Assembly: GCA_028095005.1 (NCBI GenBank)
Contig: CM051462.1
Span: 238,322,973-238,386,972 of the forward strand
DNA: 64,000 nucleotides
DNA from: Rhynchospora pubera
Lineage: Eukaryota > Streptophyta > Magnoliopsida > Poales > Cyperaceae
Direction of reading: 5' to 3'
Positions 11,491 to 24,017 of the stretch are shown piece by piece. How positions within the stretch are numbered: the stretch's first letter is position 1; every line of letters begins with the position of its first letter. The translations under genes were made by a program, and so were the position numbers. The notes under the pieces are model-generated. The model saw only the letters and a program-made list of their open reading frames with translations, was not told the DNA's origin and did no database searches.

Positions 11491-14400
11491 ACTCTGCTGA
11501 GAAATGAAACACACCAGTATAATTTTGCAACCTTCTTCTCCGTTTGCTAATTTATGTTTTGGGTTTTGGATTTTGGATTTTGGGTATTAGCTATTTGGGT
11601 TTTTGGTACTGCCATATATGCTATCGCTGAGTAATTAGTAAAACAGTGAATTTGGAAGAACATATGTAATTGTGATTTGGAAGTATATTGCTCAAAAGGA
11701 ACCAACGTTCTTATGATCTATTTTTAATAAATAACATCTGGAGCTGCTTCATGTAAAGTATAAATGGGTTATTCATTATCTAACAAATTTCGGATGGTGA
11801 TGGATCGAAAGGAGAGTGCTTTAAGTCATGTCATGGGGCTTAGTAATACTACTTGATAGGATATGCTTCTTTTTTCTTTAAAACTGAAGTTGTAGTCAAA
11901 ACTGAAGTTGATAGTTGGTTTATTTTTTCCCCCCCTGAATTGAGGTTGGGATTCCTTAGAATTTCTTTAGAAAGTTGTTTTTTTGCAAGTTGTAGTCAAA
12001 AAGCACTTGATCATGTCTTTTTTTAATTTATTACCAATACATTTTAGATTTGTTTCTATTTTTGGTTGACCTCAGTTTTGTCTCGGTGGTATTGGATTTT
12101 AAAATTCTCTATGAAATCTGAAGTTTTCTTTGTAGATTCTTAAAATTAATTTAAACCTTATTTAAGGTATTGAACCCTTAGATCTCTTATAGTTACTTTT
12201 AGAAAACTTTTTAATTTATACTGCTCATTAAACAACTAAATGGGTAATTTCTTTTGTGTATCTGAATAAAATTTACAAATGGTACTAACTGTTTCTCCCG
12301 GGACAAAAGTGCCAAAATTTGCCTAGCTGCTGGCACAGGTTTTTACGTGTGCATTCACACGACAATATAGGTTTTGGTATTTTAGTTAAGTATGCATAAC
12401 TTAGGATTTATTGTCTTAGTCATCTCTCATTAGTAGTTTGATCTGGCCTTTAAGAAGGAAATAGTATGAATAGAGTTTTCAATAGTTAAAAGAATTTGGT
12501 AGTTCCTATTATTCTATTTGCTAAACATTTTTTTCCCTAATACTGTTGGTCATGTAAGAATTCTTCAGTGGTTTTCTAAAAAAAAAAGTAATTTGTTATT
12601 CTCAAATCTCAAGTAGCATGGTAGTTCTTACTTGGAGGTAGGAGGTATAGATATGCCCACATGTAACTAGTATTTTTAGCCCAGTTCGGGTTTCATTTCT
12701 AACTTGGTTTTCAGTTATGTAGGGAGATCATATTTTCTACTTCAATAATTAATATGTTCAATAATTGAGAATGTATGTGTTTTTATAACTTTTTGCCATC
12801 CCTGATCCTTAGCATCATTTTTCTTTTACTTTCTGAGTTGTGCATGATTTTTCATGCATAGTTGTATTTGTAAGATATCAATAAGTAATATAACTTTAGT
12901 AGTTCTTGATGACAATGATATACATTAATTGAAGGTTGTGAAATTGTGCAGACTGAGTGCAAGATAATATATATGTCCAAATATTTATTTTTTATCCAAA
13001 TATTTAATCTTTATAAAAAAATAAAGACATTTATGTAAGCTCCTTATATCTGATGTTCTGAACTATACTAAAGACATTTATGTTTTTACTTTGTTGATAC
13101 TTTGTTTATATTTTTTAGGTGCATCATACGTTTGCAACTTCAAGTTGTTATTCCAGTTGCAGAAGTGGAATCTTAGTTAGATAGTTACTACACATTCATC
13201 ACTGACAGGTTCGCTTTCTCCTCTCTCTCTCTCTCTCTCTGTCTCTGTCTCTCACATACACTACTCATTTACTCTCCATGAGAACATCTACATGAAGAGT
13301 ACGTCACTGAAATTGAATTTAGCTCTGAATAATTGATTTTACTGAATTTAACAATAACATGAATTTTTGAAGAAATTTCTCAGCTTTTTGCATACTTGCT
13401 TCTTAACTAATGAATCTGGTGTTTTTCTAAACTAGTAAGAAATGTTTGTTTCAAAGGAAAAAAATCCTATATTTTTTTTAATAACACCAGCTGTTGTTGT
13501 AATGATGCATGCATGCAGAATTTTTCTAGCTTAGTTGTACTTGCTTTCTGTACGTGCTTTTTTTGTATAAGCTTTCACGATAGGTTTAATATTATTTGTC
13601 CAGATTTAATAATTTTACAACAGTGATTGATTACTTTTGTACTTGCTTTTTGTACTTCCTTAACAATAACATAAATTTTTGTCTTGTTGTAGGGACAAAA
13701 TGTCGTTGTTTGACCAACAAAGTAACGATATTGAAGCTGTTGTGGGAGAAAGTGACAGCCGTAGCGGGACTGTTGAAATCAGATCAAGCCGTTCAAAGAA
13801 AAGATCAATAGTCTGGGACCATTTTGATGAGATTGGAGGGCAAAAAGTGGTCTGCAAACACTGTGATAGCACATTGACTAAGGCTAAGAACTCGGGGACT
13901 TCACACTTGAAACGTCATCTTACGGCAAGTTGCAAAAATATTGCTGTCGAAGATAGGGAAAAGATAATAGCGACTACTGCGGATGATTTGTTCGATGCTG
14001 CTACTTTCAAATTTGATCCCAAGTTGACACGAGGTCTTTTGACACTTCTTTTTGTTGATGGTGAGCTTCCCTTTTCAGCAACTGAAAGTCGGTTTTGGGA
14101 ACCGGCTATGCGGTCATTGAGACCGGAATACAAGTCTGTTGGGCGTCAGACGATGCGAGAAGATTGTCTCGGTGTCTTTAGGGCTGGATGTGATGCTATA
14201 TTGGCTGAGTTTGAAGGATTGGATTCTCGTGTCTCATTTACAAGCGACATATGGACCTCAAGTGCCAGTTTGGGGTACATGTGTGTAACGGCACATTGGA
14301 TCGATAAGGAATTTAGATTTCAAAAAAAGATAATAGCTTTGAAGCAAATTCCTTATCCCCATACGGGTCGAGCCATTGCGCATTTGATCGAAAAGATATG

Positions 14401-17400
14401 GAATGATTGGAAGTTGGATGATAAGATTTTTGCAATTACTCTCGATAATGCTTCGGTGAATGACAATGCTGTGGGACATTTGAAGAAGAAACTAGGGGAC
14501 AAGATGCTTTTTGGTGGAAGTCATATGCATATCAGGTGTTCGGCTCATATATTGAATCTCATTGTGCATAATGGCATGGGTATCATCGAGACTACATTGG
14601 AGAATATTCGAGAGTTATTGCGGCATATTTTCTCGAGTGGTGCAAGGCTTCAAGTTCTCAATACCATTCTGGATGAACTTAAGTTGCCACGTAAAAGAGG
14701 TCTAACATTGGATTGCCCTACAAGATGGAATTCTACATTTGCAATGGTTAAAGAAGCATTGGGATTGCAAGAGGCTCTGTTGAGATATGTAGAAACTGCT
14801 TCGATGGTTGGTCCAACTATAGAGGAATGGAGAGATGCCGAAGCTATGGCTAAGTTTTTAGAGCCGTTTCTTGATGCCACAAAGAGTTTCTCAAATGTGA
14901 GAAGACCATCTTCTCACACCTATATCAAGGAAATATGGGACATTCGAAGATTGTTGCTAGATGAGGATCACAAAGACAATGCAAAATTGGAGGGATTGGC
15001 ATTACAAATGCATGAAAAGTTTTGCAAATATTGGGAAGACCCGAATCTCATTCTGACAATAGCCACTTTCTTTGACCCTCGGGCCTCGATACAAATTCAT
15101 CTTTTTGAAGTTTTGCTATCGGAAAGCATACGGGGATGAGCATGAAGCAAAGATAGAATCTGTACGTGTTTGGTTGAAAAGGTATTTTGAGCAGTATGAG
15201 AGTTCTATGAGGAACCTTAATCGGGCTTCAAGTGGTAGTTCTTCACGAGTTGGATTGCAAGTTTTTGGTAAACGGAAGCTTGATGAAGAATTTGCTCAGT
15301 TCACATCTGAAAATTATGAGTCTCACTCGACAATGTCAGAGTTGGATAAATACATGCAAGAGCCTCTTGTAGACATAAATGTGAAAAACTTGATATTTTG
15401 GAATTTTGGAAGCAAAATTCTGGGCTATATCCCACCCTTGCAAAGATGGCAAGGGATTTTTTGGCGGTGCAAACATCAAGCGTGGCTTCCGAGTCAGCTT
15501 TCAGTGGATCAGGCTGGTTGACCGACCATCTCCGCACTTCAATGAATAGTGAAACAATCGAGGCTCTCGTTTGTGCAAAGGATTGGTTAGGGCCGAAAGA
15601 TGAAGAATTTGACTTGAGCAAATACCTACATTTAATTCAAAGATCTTAGGTACATTAATTTTTTTTTATTTCATGCAACAATATCAACTCACTTAGTTAA
15701 CTCAATTGCATACTGTTAATGATATCTTATTGGATTTCAATTTAGGTTGGCTTGCTGGGCTGTTAGGGTACAAGTTAGATGTCATCAACTTAATAGAAGG
15801 TTCCTGTGACAGATCTATTATATTGTTCATTAAATTTTCAGCTGCATTCTTTGATTTCTCTAACATTCTTGTACTTTTTTTTATACACTGACAACAAAAA
15901 GGAAAGATAAACCAAGATCAAGATATATGTTATTGTACTAATACCAAAGCTAGTAATGTGCCAGCATTAAACTAATACAAAAGCTAGTAAAAATTTTCTA
16001 TTAATTTTCTAATATTTACAAAATTTATTCTGTAAGGTGAGACTACTTTAAAAAAATATAAAAGGCCGTCACTTTGACATAACTTCATATCAAAGTATCA
16101 GTGAATTTAGTCTATTTTGATTTTTAGAATTTTATAGATATTTTATTTGTATTTTTCTGAGTTTTATACTATTTTTAATGGATTTTTAAAGTTTCTGCCG
16201 ACTTGGAATTATCTGATTGGGCCACGTCAGCTAAAGAGGCAGAGGTGGCTGCTGTCTGTCATTGACTGGAGATGCTGACGTGGCGCTTATTATTATTATT
16301 TTTTTTTATATCTTTTTTATATTTTTACCGTAGGACCCATATGTCAGACATTTTAAGTTCGGTGTAACGGGTTATCTTCATGTCAGCGATCCACCAGAAT
16401 GAATCCGTCGCAGAGGATCAAGGGAAATTCGGCGCTGAAGCTTTGAAGGAGGAGAAAGACTTTTGCACTGAACTCCCTGATTTTATTTTATTCGTCGTCA
16501 AGTCCCTCTGAAATCCTCCCAAGCGATCTACGCCACTATCGACGGTGAACTCGAGCTCGTTGGATTCGTGCGGTTAAGGAGAGTTCGAATACGACCTCCA
16601 TACCTGTCGCGTCGCGTCAATTTGGGCCAGAGTTTGCAAATTGGTCGCAACAGTTTTAATCTTTTTATTCAATTTAACCCCTTTGTTTTAGTACTTCTGT
16701 TTTCCGGCGGACAATGACTCTCCAATTGCCGTGTTCAGACTTACTAGAACCACAAAAGAAAGGGAAAGACAGTGGTGCTCTTAGTTTGTATTACATCGAT
16801 TCAATTCGGTGGGAGCACCATTGGCTTAGTATGGTGATTTTAGGATTTGGTACCGATAAGTTCTAACGGGTTCGATTGGTACCAAACACGGGTCACATGG
16901 TATTAGGATAGTACATCAAGTTTATCTCACCCTGCTCTTGTATTCTGATTGTGTTAATCGTTCTTATTACATCATTGTTCATATAGTTTAATCCAAAGAT
17001 TTGCCACTGGACTTAAACAGCTAGTAATCTTCAATAATACATATTGTTATAACTATAGATATCAAATAGCTACAAGCTATGCATATATCACTTGGCATCA
17101 TGTTTGAATAGTTCAGGGAACAATGTAAGGGTCGATCCTACATTGGGTGTTTTCAAATCTGGTTTGGCCATTTACACTGGCACCAATACTGGAGTATCCC
17201 TTTACTATCTTCCACAAGTCAATCTTTATGTTAACAGACAGTAACCTTGTAGCCTGACAAGCGCTTGTTACACAGAACCATGGTCAATTTTACTATTAGT
17301 AATAGAAGGCTTACAATGCTCTATATATTGCAGTTAATCTTTTTTCACACAACTATCATAAAGACAAGAGTTCTTGATTCTTTATACAGGTTCTATAATT

Positions 17401-20400
17401 AATAAGAAAATCCTAAACAGTCAACACTTGAAACAACACGAGTCCTAATTTGAGTTGTAATTCTGGAAAATGCAACTAGATATACACATATGTGATTTGC
17501 AACTTTGCCCAACGATGTTACGCAACTACTTGTCCTATATCACTGCTTCTTGTTATTCATGTCAGGATTTAATTCTAGCACTTCTTTTGTATTCAATTAA
17601 GCTCAGGTCTATGACATGGCAAACTAATCTGTCACGAATTCGGCAGCATCTCTCCTCTCCCTTGTGTGATTAACAAAGTCCTTCCTGCTATGGCCATGGC
17701 CAATGGAAGAGGAGGATGCTACCAGAACTAAGGAAACCCTAGTCGAGGTAAAGAGCTAGAGCTGAGGAGACCTCAACCAAAGCTTAGAAGGAGCTCAAAT
17801 CTGAGGAAACCTCAGACGGAGCTGGTGGTACAATCCAGTGATGGAAAGGAAAGAGAGATAAAGAAAGAGAACATGAGGAGGTAAAAATGTAATCAATCCT
17901 CGAGAGACATTGAGTCAATAGTGCAATTACAATCAAGAAACAGATCAATTATGATTCAATTCCAAGCATAAAGCCAGAAAGCTGTTCTAATTAAAAAAAA
18001 CTCTTCATATCAAGATCCCAATTTTGCAATTATCTCGCCAATCTGATTTACAAGATGTATCTTTTACCTTTTCCTTACCTTTTTCTTCACTTACAAATCG
18101 CAATCGAACTCTGGATTCACCTACTCTTCCTATACTACCTATGCACTTCAACTGTTTGTTGAAATGCCTCCTACCAAATACTCTACCTAAGCTCTGAGAA
18201 ATGGATGTGCACGTGTACCGAGAGCTCTGAAGAAGATCAACAGAGGACTCTAGAAGGAGAAGTCGTGTTGGAAGTGTTCTATCTCCGTGTGTTTCTCTCC
18301 CTTTCTTCTTCTTGCAATGGGGTATATATAGACCTCAAGGTCAGATTGGTTTCTTCAATAAGCTTCATCTTTCGGCTGATCTCAACCATCCATTCGGGAG
18401 CACACGGATCGCTCTCCCATCCAATGGCCGAGAATGCACCATTTTGTGCTTCTTTGTCATGGTTAATCGGGAACGAGATACAAGATTTGACCATGGTAAC
18501 TAAAGGTTTGTTACGGGGCTTTCAATCCCATCCCTCGATTCTTCATCGTATTCATCCGACGGAGGAGATCGTGTTGAGCCGGGTCCCTCTCGGATGGAGT
18601 CCGAACGGATTCGGTTAGAGGTGGTTACGCAGGTACAGTGCATCTCCCCCTCTTCTCTCTTTTCTCCTTCGCGAATCCCTTTCTGTTTAGTTTGGGGAAG
18701 ATGGTCTCTTCGCTGGGGGCCCACAAGTCAGTGTTAATGAGACACAGCAGTAGCGCCTGTATCTTCTTTTCTTTTGTTTTGAGTAAACGTGGACCACCAT
18801 ACACCAATTAACTCCCAACAGATTTTGTGTATGGTGTATAAGGGATGAGTCCACCTTGGTTCGAGCTTGGGCAGAGGGAAATTTAAAACACCTTTTTCTT
18901 CTCCATTCCTCTAGCGCCTATCTTCTCCATTTCTCTTTAGTATCATTTGTCTATAATCTGCTGATCTTAAATGATTTATTTGAAGTTCTTTCTGAATGAA
19001 TTTTTGCACGACATTTTGGACACTACTCCATAAGAATGTTTAGAATTTGATGGAATTCAGAATTTCCAAAAAATACCCTCTTTCTAATTTTATTTATTTT
19101 TCTCCAAGTTTGTGGACCCCCGTGCACAAACCCACAATTTTGCATCTCTTTTAAGCCTTAATTAGGCATGATAATTTTCTCCTTGATGTTCTGAACTCCA
19201 GGATATTTTCTATGAATTTTTGGAGCATAGTTGATATTTTTCATGGATTTTCTAGTGTTCTTGGATATATTTGAGCATGAAATTACACCATCTATTTCAT
19301 CAATTTAGCATCAGAAAATTGGGTTGAACAGTAACATTTAGCATTTAGATAAACTTCTAGTTATGTTAGGCTTAGAAATGTAGTGGTGTTAGCTTCTGTG
19401 GCTATGGCTAATTAGTGGAAGACAATGATTGAACTCATGTTGTGTGGTCAGTTTTTGTACTTGTTCCTTGTAAGGAACTGAGTTGGGATATTGGAAGTTT
19501 ATCTCTGTCAAGGCGACATGCAGTGAAATTACTCATATTGGATTTTATCACCTAATTTGTTAGTATGCTTTATTAACTAAATATTTGTCTCTATTGTGAT
19601 TTTTTTGTTGAAAACGTGGGATGTCTTGTCCTATTTTAATGCAATTGGTACTGTTTTATTTTCTGTCATATGATTATTGTTTTGTTTATTTGAAATTTAC
19701 AAGCTTGTATATGGAATTTGTGTTCAGTTTTGTAATAATATGATTGACTAACATAGCTAAAAGAGTTTTTCTCTTGTTGTGATTTTGACTTATTTTAACA
19801 TTTATTGTCAAAAATCATAACTTCAGCAATTTTTTATGTTTATTTTAACCGTTGCTTGGCAGAGTACAATTTTTTATGTTTATTTTAACAGTTGCTCGGC
19901 TGAAAGGGCCTGGTACTTCAAAAAAAATATAGGTATTCTTTAGAATCTTTGCCCTCCTTTTATTCATTGCGAGGCCCTTCCAAAGCCCGAATGGGCTTAT
20001 TTGGACAAGTCCGATTTTAACAGATGAACATCAAACCAAGTCGAGTATTAAAAGGGTGGACTTCGGATCAGACTGAGCTGTAATGATAATGGACTGACCC
20101 CCGAATATTCGGCCCTGGTCCGTCCATTAGCACCCCTGTTGAAGGCTGCCTGTGCAGTTGGGTTGTGTTCAATCGTTAATGCCATTTCACAGTGCTACAT
20201 CTTCTGCGTTGCTCACTTCTATGCTATCTCAGAAGCCTGGAACTTGGGCTTGGCTTTCTGAAGGTAATCCTGATTTTTTTCTGTTATATTTTATTCTCTC
20301 TTTTTCTGAGAGTAATTATTTTGATCAGTGCCACAATGTCAGCACCTCGTGTAAATTCCCATAATTTTCTTTAAATGAAAGAGCTCCATCTTATTGGAGT

Positions 20401-20917
20401 TATCATGTTGCTTTTTTGTACAGGATATCTTTTTCGTATAAACAATATTTATACGTATGATTGTTATACATATGATTGTTATGTGCATGTAAATTCTGTT
20501 CTGGTCGACATTTGGATTTCAAGTTAAAAAGTTATGTTCCAATGATCCAGATAGGAAATTTACTGCTGGCTAGATGTAAATTGAGCAGGCAATTATATTT
20601 CAAGCTGGTTGCTTGGGATTTCAGAAGTCCATATTTATTCTGTGTGGCTAGCATTGACAGGAGAAAATAACTGGCAGATATTTTACCAGATGACTGAAAG
20701 AAATATAAGGTGCTTGTCATACGTTTGTAATGTAACATCAAATAGACTTGTCCAGATCTCAATATGTAAAATTTAGACCATCTGATATGTCAGATTAATT
20801 TAATGAGGTTAAATCAAAGCTTCATGATGACAGGTTACATGTCCCCTATACTAATGATTTTCTCCAAGAATGGTTTTACTAATGATTTATACTACAGGAT
20901 TTGCGACACCTCTATAG
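10300..20917 (+). CDS. NFD6: NFD6-like mitochondrial protein, split by a 9-kb hAT element in intron 1
   Basis: Three exons: 10300-10439, 20145-20263 and 20898-20917 (140+119+20 nt, 93 codons with stop, 92 residues). The N-terminus is rich in Ser/Arg (ARRALQGLRSSSS, FSRVSRPR), a mitochondrial-type presequence. The conserved core LPVQLGCVQSLMPFHSATSS and the ending AWLSEGFATPL match the NUCLEAR FUSION DEFECTIVE 6 family. In Arabidopsis that gene is needed for polar nuclei fusion in the female gametophyte, and its product is mitochondrial. Phases agree (2, then 1). Intron 1 is about 9.7 kb because a complete hAT element sits against the exon 2 acceptor; its target duplication contains the acceptor AG. 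A GA-rich leader (10255-10298) precedes the start and a Mutator-type MITE lies just upstream. Whether the long intron is spliced well cannot be judged here. Confidence 0.85.
11430..11489 (+). repeat. (CT)n microsatellite
   Basis: A nearly pure CT run of about 60 bp near the left end of the hAT element. A shorter one is at 13216-13253. CT runs of this kind are common in plant 5' leaders, so this may lie in the transposase leader; that is inference. Confidence 0.8.
13700..15649 (+). pseudogene. hAT transposase, BED zinc finger type (RICESLEEPER-like), two frameshifts
   Basis: Starts at MSLFDQQSND. A BED zinc finger follows (VCKHCDS to HLKRHL, pattern C-x2-C-x18-H-x4-H), then the RNase H-like catalytic region (VSFTSDIWTSSASLGYMCVT; FAITLDNASVND; HIRCSAHILNLIV) and the C-terminal dimerisation domain (SVASESAFSGSG, then HLRTSMNSETIEALVCAKDW). 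The frame changes twice. Near 15085 an apparent 7-base insertion separates FFDPR from YKFIFLKFC. Near 15395 one base is missing before DILEFWKQNSG, which restores the first frame. Together the changes net to a multiple of three. If real, they inactivate the enzyme, although the element ends look able to move in trans. Assembly error is possible. Confidence 0.88.
15650..20138 (+). other. non-coding 3' part of the hAT element
   Basis: About 4.5 kb without a recognised gene. 16200-16650 is less AT-rich and gene-like in composition, but I found no protein match. 17690-18720 holds a 137-codon open frame (18205-18618) with no known motif and a TATATATA at about 18324. A 40-bp direct repeat (CAATTTTTTATGTTTATTTT) occurs at 19827 and 19867. 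Other elements may be nested here, but I found no target duplications. Confidence 0.4.
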
Positions 20918-21906
20918 CATTGGTGGAAACTCCAAGCATGAAAAGGAGGCAGCTTCTATTTTAGTCTCTTTTTGTTCCTTTCGTAATAGAATGTTTTAAT
21001 AAGCAGCTTTTGTTATAGATTATACTTTGAAATTTTGTCATTCTCCAGTGATCTAGCTCATTGATGGTATTTGACTGCTTGCTGAGCTGAGCATATTTCA
21101 GTCTTTCTTTTTCCTTCATAAATTTTTTAAATGCTTCTGTTGAATACTTGAGCTTGTCTTTAGTCATTTTTTGTAATAAGCTGACTAGGCTTTTGGTAGT
21201 GAAAAAAAATATATTTTCAAGTATGTTGATATGTAATCAAGAAAAGGAGCTTTTGGATCCGAAAAGCCCTTTGTTTGGTTAAGATTCAGCGTGGGTTATC
21301 TAACTTGTGCTCTATTCATTCCCCGAACCAAAGATAACAAGTCGTATCTAGTGGTAAGTCTGGGTGAATTTCAGAAGATTCATTTTTGGATAGCACCATG
21401 TAGATACTGATTTTCCTTTTTCGTGGAATTATGTGCGGAGCGCCCGCCACTCTTCCTTGTTACAAGGAAGAGCATCCTATAGCAAACTTAAAATTCACAC
21501 TCATTACAAATTGTATTCTCAAAAGCAAAATGAACAGAACAGATAACAGAATCACTTCACAAGAAACCTGCACCAGTACCGTTTATCTCAAGATACTGGT
21601 GCGACCATTAATTAGATACTAAATAGTAATTGGAAAAGCAAAAAGTTAATTTTAGTAGGCAGGTACATTTTGAACAAAATGATTTTAACTTGTTAGTGTT
21701 CTACTCGACAATTATACCAACAAATCATCAATGCAAAATGAACAGAACATATGTACACGTAAAAATTAACCATGGCAGTTCGTATGCACTGTATAAATTC
21801 TATGCTTTTAAAGTTGGTTCTCCCTCAATTTTCTCACCACCACCCAAACCAAATACATAAGAACCTACAAGTTCAATTGAAAAACTAATCATCACAAGCT
21901 AAACCA
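20918..21906. other. spacer between convergent NFD6 and PSA3
   Basis: 3' untranslated and intergenic DNA of the two convergent genes. I see no further open frame with recognisable content. Confidence 0.45.
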
Positions 21907-23085
21907 TCAACTTGAGGGATTCCCTTTCTGCTGCAAAAACTCAAGATCCTTGAGCTGCCTCTGCATGACTTCCTTGGAAACCCTTCTCTTACCAGGGAAA
22001 TTTCTCTCGCCAGCCGCCACTTGTCCGGCCATGGTAGTGACAATCCTCTCAACTTCCTTTCTACCGACGGTGGGAAAAACTGCATTGAGCATTGTACATA
22101 ACAGCCTTTCATCCTCCTCTTCTATTTGATCCTGGCCGAAACAGCACACGTAGATAGCTTCTAGAGCCTTTTCTACTCTGATTTCCATTGGGATTTGTGG
22201 TACGGGATTCTTAGACTTTGCTCTTTTCTGTAATGAACAAAGATCTTCTCCATTTGAGCAATAAGTTTTAATGAAATTTTGTGTTTATGTAATGAAGATA
22301 GATTTTGTAAAATACAATTTCAATACCATTCAAGTTCAGCAAATTTGCTTTCTGAATGACTAAAACTGCACCACATGGTTTACTAAAATTTGATCTTATC
22401 AAAGCTGCAGAAATAGCGATCAGAGTTGCAAGTAGCTTCATCAGAATAGAGAAGTTTGGTGCAATTGATACCTGTTTGGCAGTAGTCATCATGGCAAGAA
22501 AAGTCTCCTCTTCGAATTCAATATCATTAGAGATACGAAGTCTGGCGACTCCTTCATAAATCTCTTCAGTCTTTAGAAGGCCGGCACCAACGGCAGCCAC
22601 CCAACAACACAAAAGAACATAAAAAGCATCACCAGCCTGGCCAGACACAAACACAAGGAAGTATAAGTGTATCTATGAAGGATTGTATAATTACAAGTAG
22701 TAATTGAGAAGAAAAATGAAAGGAAGTATAAGTGTACCCGGCCGCGTCGCTCTTTGAACTCGTAGAAGGCCTGGGAATCAGAGACGCTGCACTTCTTGCC
22801 GATGCGCCTCCTGAACTCGGCGAAATCGAGGAGGTCGTCGCCGACGCCGCCTTCGTCGCTGAGAATCCGGGCGAGGAGGCCGACGACGGGGAGAGCGCCG
22901 ATGAGCTTGGAGGCGATTGAGGCGGGAGAGTTGGGGTTCTTCTCCATGTACGCTACTACTACTACTACTTTAGGAACTTTAGGACTGCGAGTGCGAGTGC
23001 GAGTGCAGGAGGAAGAGGAGGAGGAGGAGGAGAGGCGCGGGAGCGCGCAGGCGGAGAGAGTGAGAGTGAGACTACCCATTGCCAT
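21907..23085 (-). CDS. PSA3: photosystem I assembly factor PSA3, chloroplast
   Basis: Three exons on the minus strand: 23085-22738, 22636-22472 and 22227-21907 (348+165+321 nt, 277 residues), all introns in phase 0. The N-terminus is a Ser/Thr/Arg-rich transit peptide (MAMGSLTLTLSACALPRLSS). The conserved core follows: SIASKLIGALPVVGLLARIL, DEGGVGDDLLDFAEFRRRIG, KCSVSDSQAFYEF, then AGDAFYVLLCCWVAAVGAGL and GVARLRISNDIEFEE. PSA3 is a nucleus-encoded stromal or thylakoid-associated factor that supports photosystem I assembly. I placed the start at 23085; an in-frame ATG at 23136 would add 17 residues but has less transit-peptide character. The GC-rich first exon contrasts with the AT-rich introns. 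Confidence 0.85.
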
Positions 23086-24017
23086 TGGCCAAGCCACCAG
23101 GACACCGGACACCAGGTGGCAACTGGCAAGGGTCAAGGCCTGAAGGCTCGAGGGAAACTAGAGTTATCTGTTCCTTCGTTTTGCTTTTGCCACAGGACAA
23201 CTGGACAAGTGAAGTCAAGTGACGTCATACTATGGATCGCTGGGCTCATAGTACCATTCCAATTTGAATAATTTACCTCACCTCACAGGATAAGTTGGAT
23301 AACAATTAACAACAACTATTACAGTCTCATTTTTCCATTTTTTCCCCCCTTTATTTTAGGCCCAACTGCAGTTTATCTAGTATAATTTATATACACTTAT
23401 AATATAGCAATTATATCATTTTCAAAAGGATAAAAAAAGAATTATTGAATTTGCATATTAGTAATCAGAATTTTTGCCAGTCATTTGAAAAAAACTCCCC
23501 CTCAACGAAGTGTTTTTATCACTGTTTTTGTGTGTTCGTATTGCAATTTGCAAATCAATTGATGTTTTTATATGTCCGCCATCTTAGATTCCTAATCATA
23601 TAATAAACTTTATTTTCCATTCCGCATGGAAAACAAACTAAAATAAATGGAAAATTGCTTCCTTGTATCATTACCATCTGTTGATCTAAACTACAAAAAG
23701 ATTTCCCCTTTCAATTAACCAGAAATACCATTAAGCATCTTCATGATTCCTTGTCATCTCATCAACAAGGAAATAAGATGCAACTCCTAATAACCAAGTG
23801 CTCTCAACTTCCCTGTCTGTACTCACATATCAAGGCATTCCACTCCATTATATATTGCACAAACCAAACCAAGCCTTCACCAGATTAGCTATTACCTCTA
23901 ATTTTCTATATATACATGACCTATATAGCCTTATAAGCTGTCAATTATGCTATCAATGACACCAAAAAAAAAAAAAAGGGAACGAGAAGTTCCAATTATG
24001 ACTATCTAATGTCATTG
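23086..24017. other. spacer between PSA3 (upstream side) and the SUMO protease (3' side)
   Basis: It contains the PSA3 promoter and the 3' untranslated region of the protease gene. An A-run lies at about 23965-23978. I see no gene. Confidence 0.45.

Larger units (their letters stand above)
11103..20138 (+). mobile_element. 9-kb hAT transposon inside the NFD6 gene
   Basis: The ends are inverted repeats: TAGGGGTGGGAATGGACC on the left, and CAGGGGTGCTAATGGAC from the right end. The exact 8-bp duplication TTGAAGGC flanks it at 11095-11102 and 20139-20146. Subterminal zones at both ends repeat GGCC/TTCGG-type motifs. A BED-type transposase lies at 13700-15649, preceded by a likely intron acceptor in its leader. 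The rest (about 2.6 kb before and 4.5 kb after) is non-coding or carries further insertions that I could not resolve. Element length is 9036 bp. Confidence 0.88.

Noticed and set aside
18205..18618. 137-codon plus-strand frame inside the hAT element
   Set aside because: No recognisable motif and no intact gene structure; kept only as an unexplained segment.
22796..23143. Plus-strand open frame over PSA3 exon 1
   Set aside because: Antisense shadow of the GC-rich first exon.
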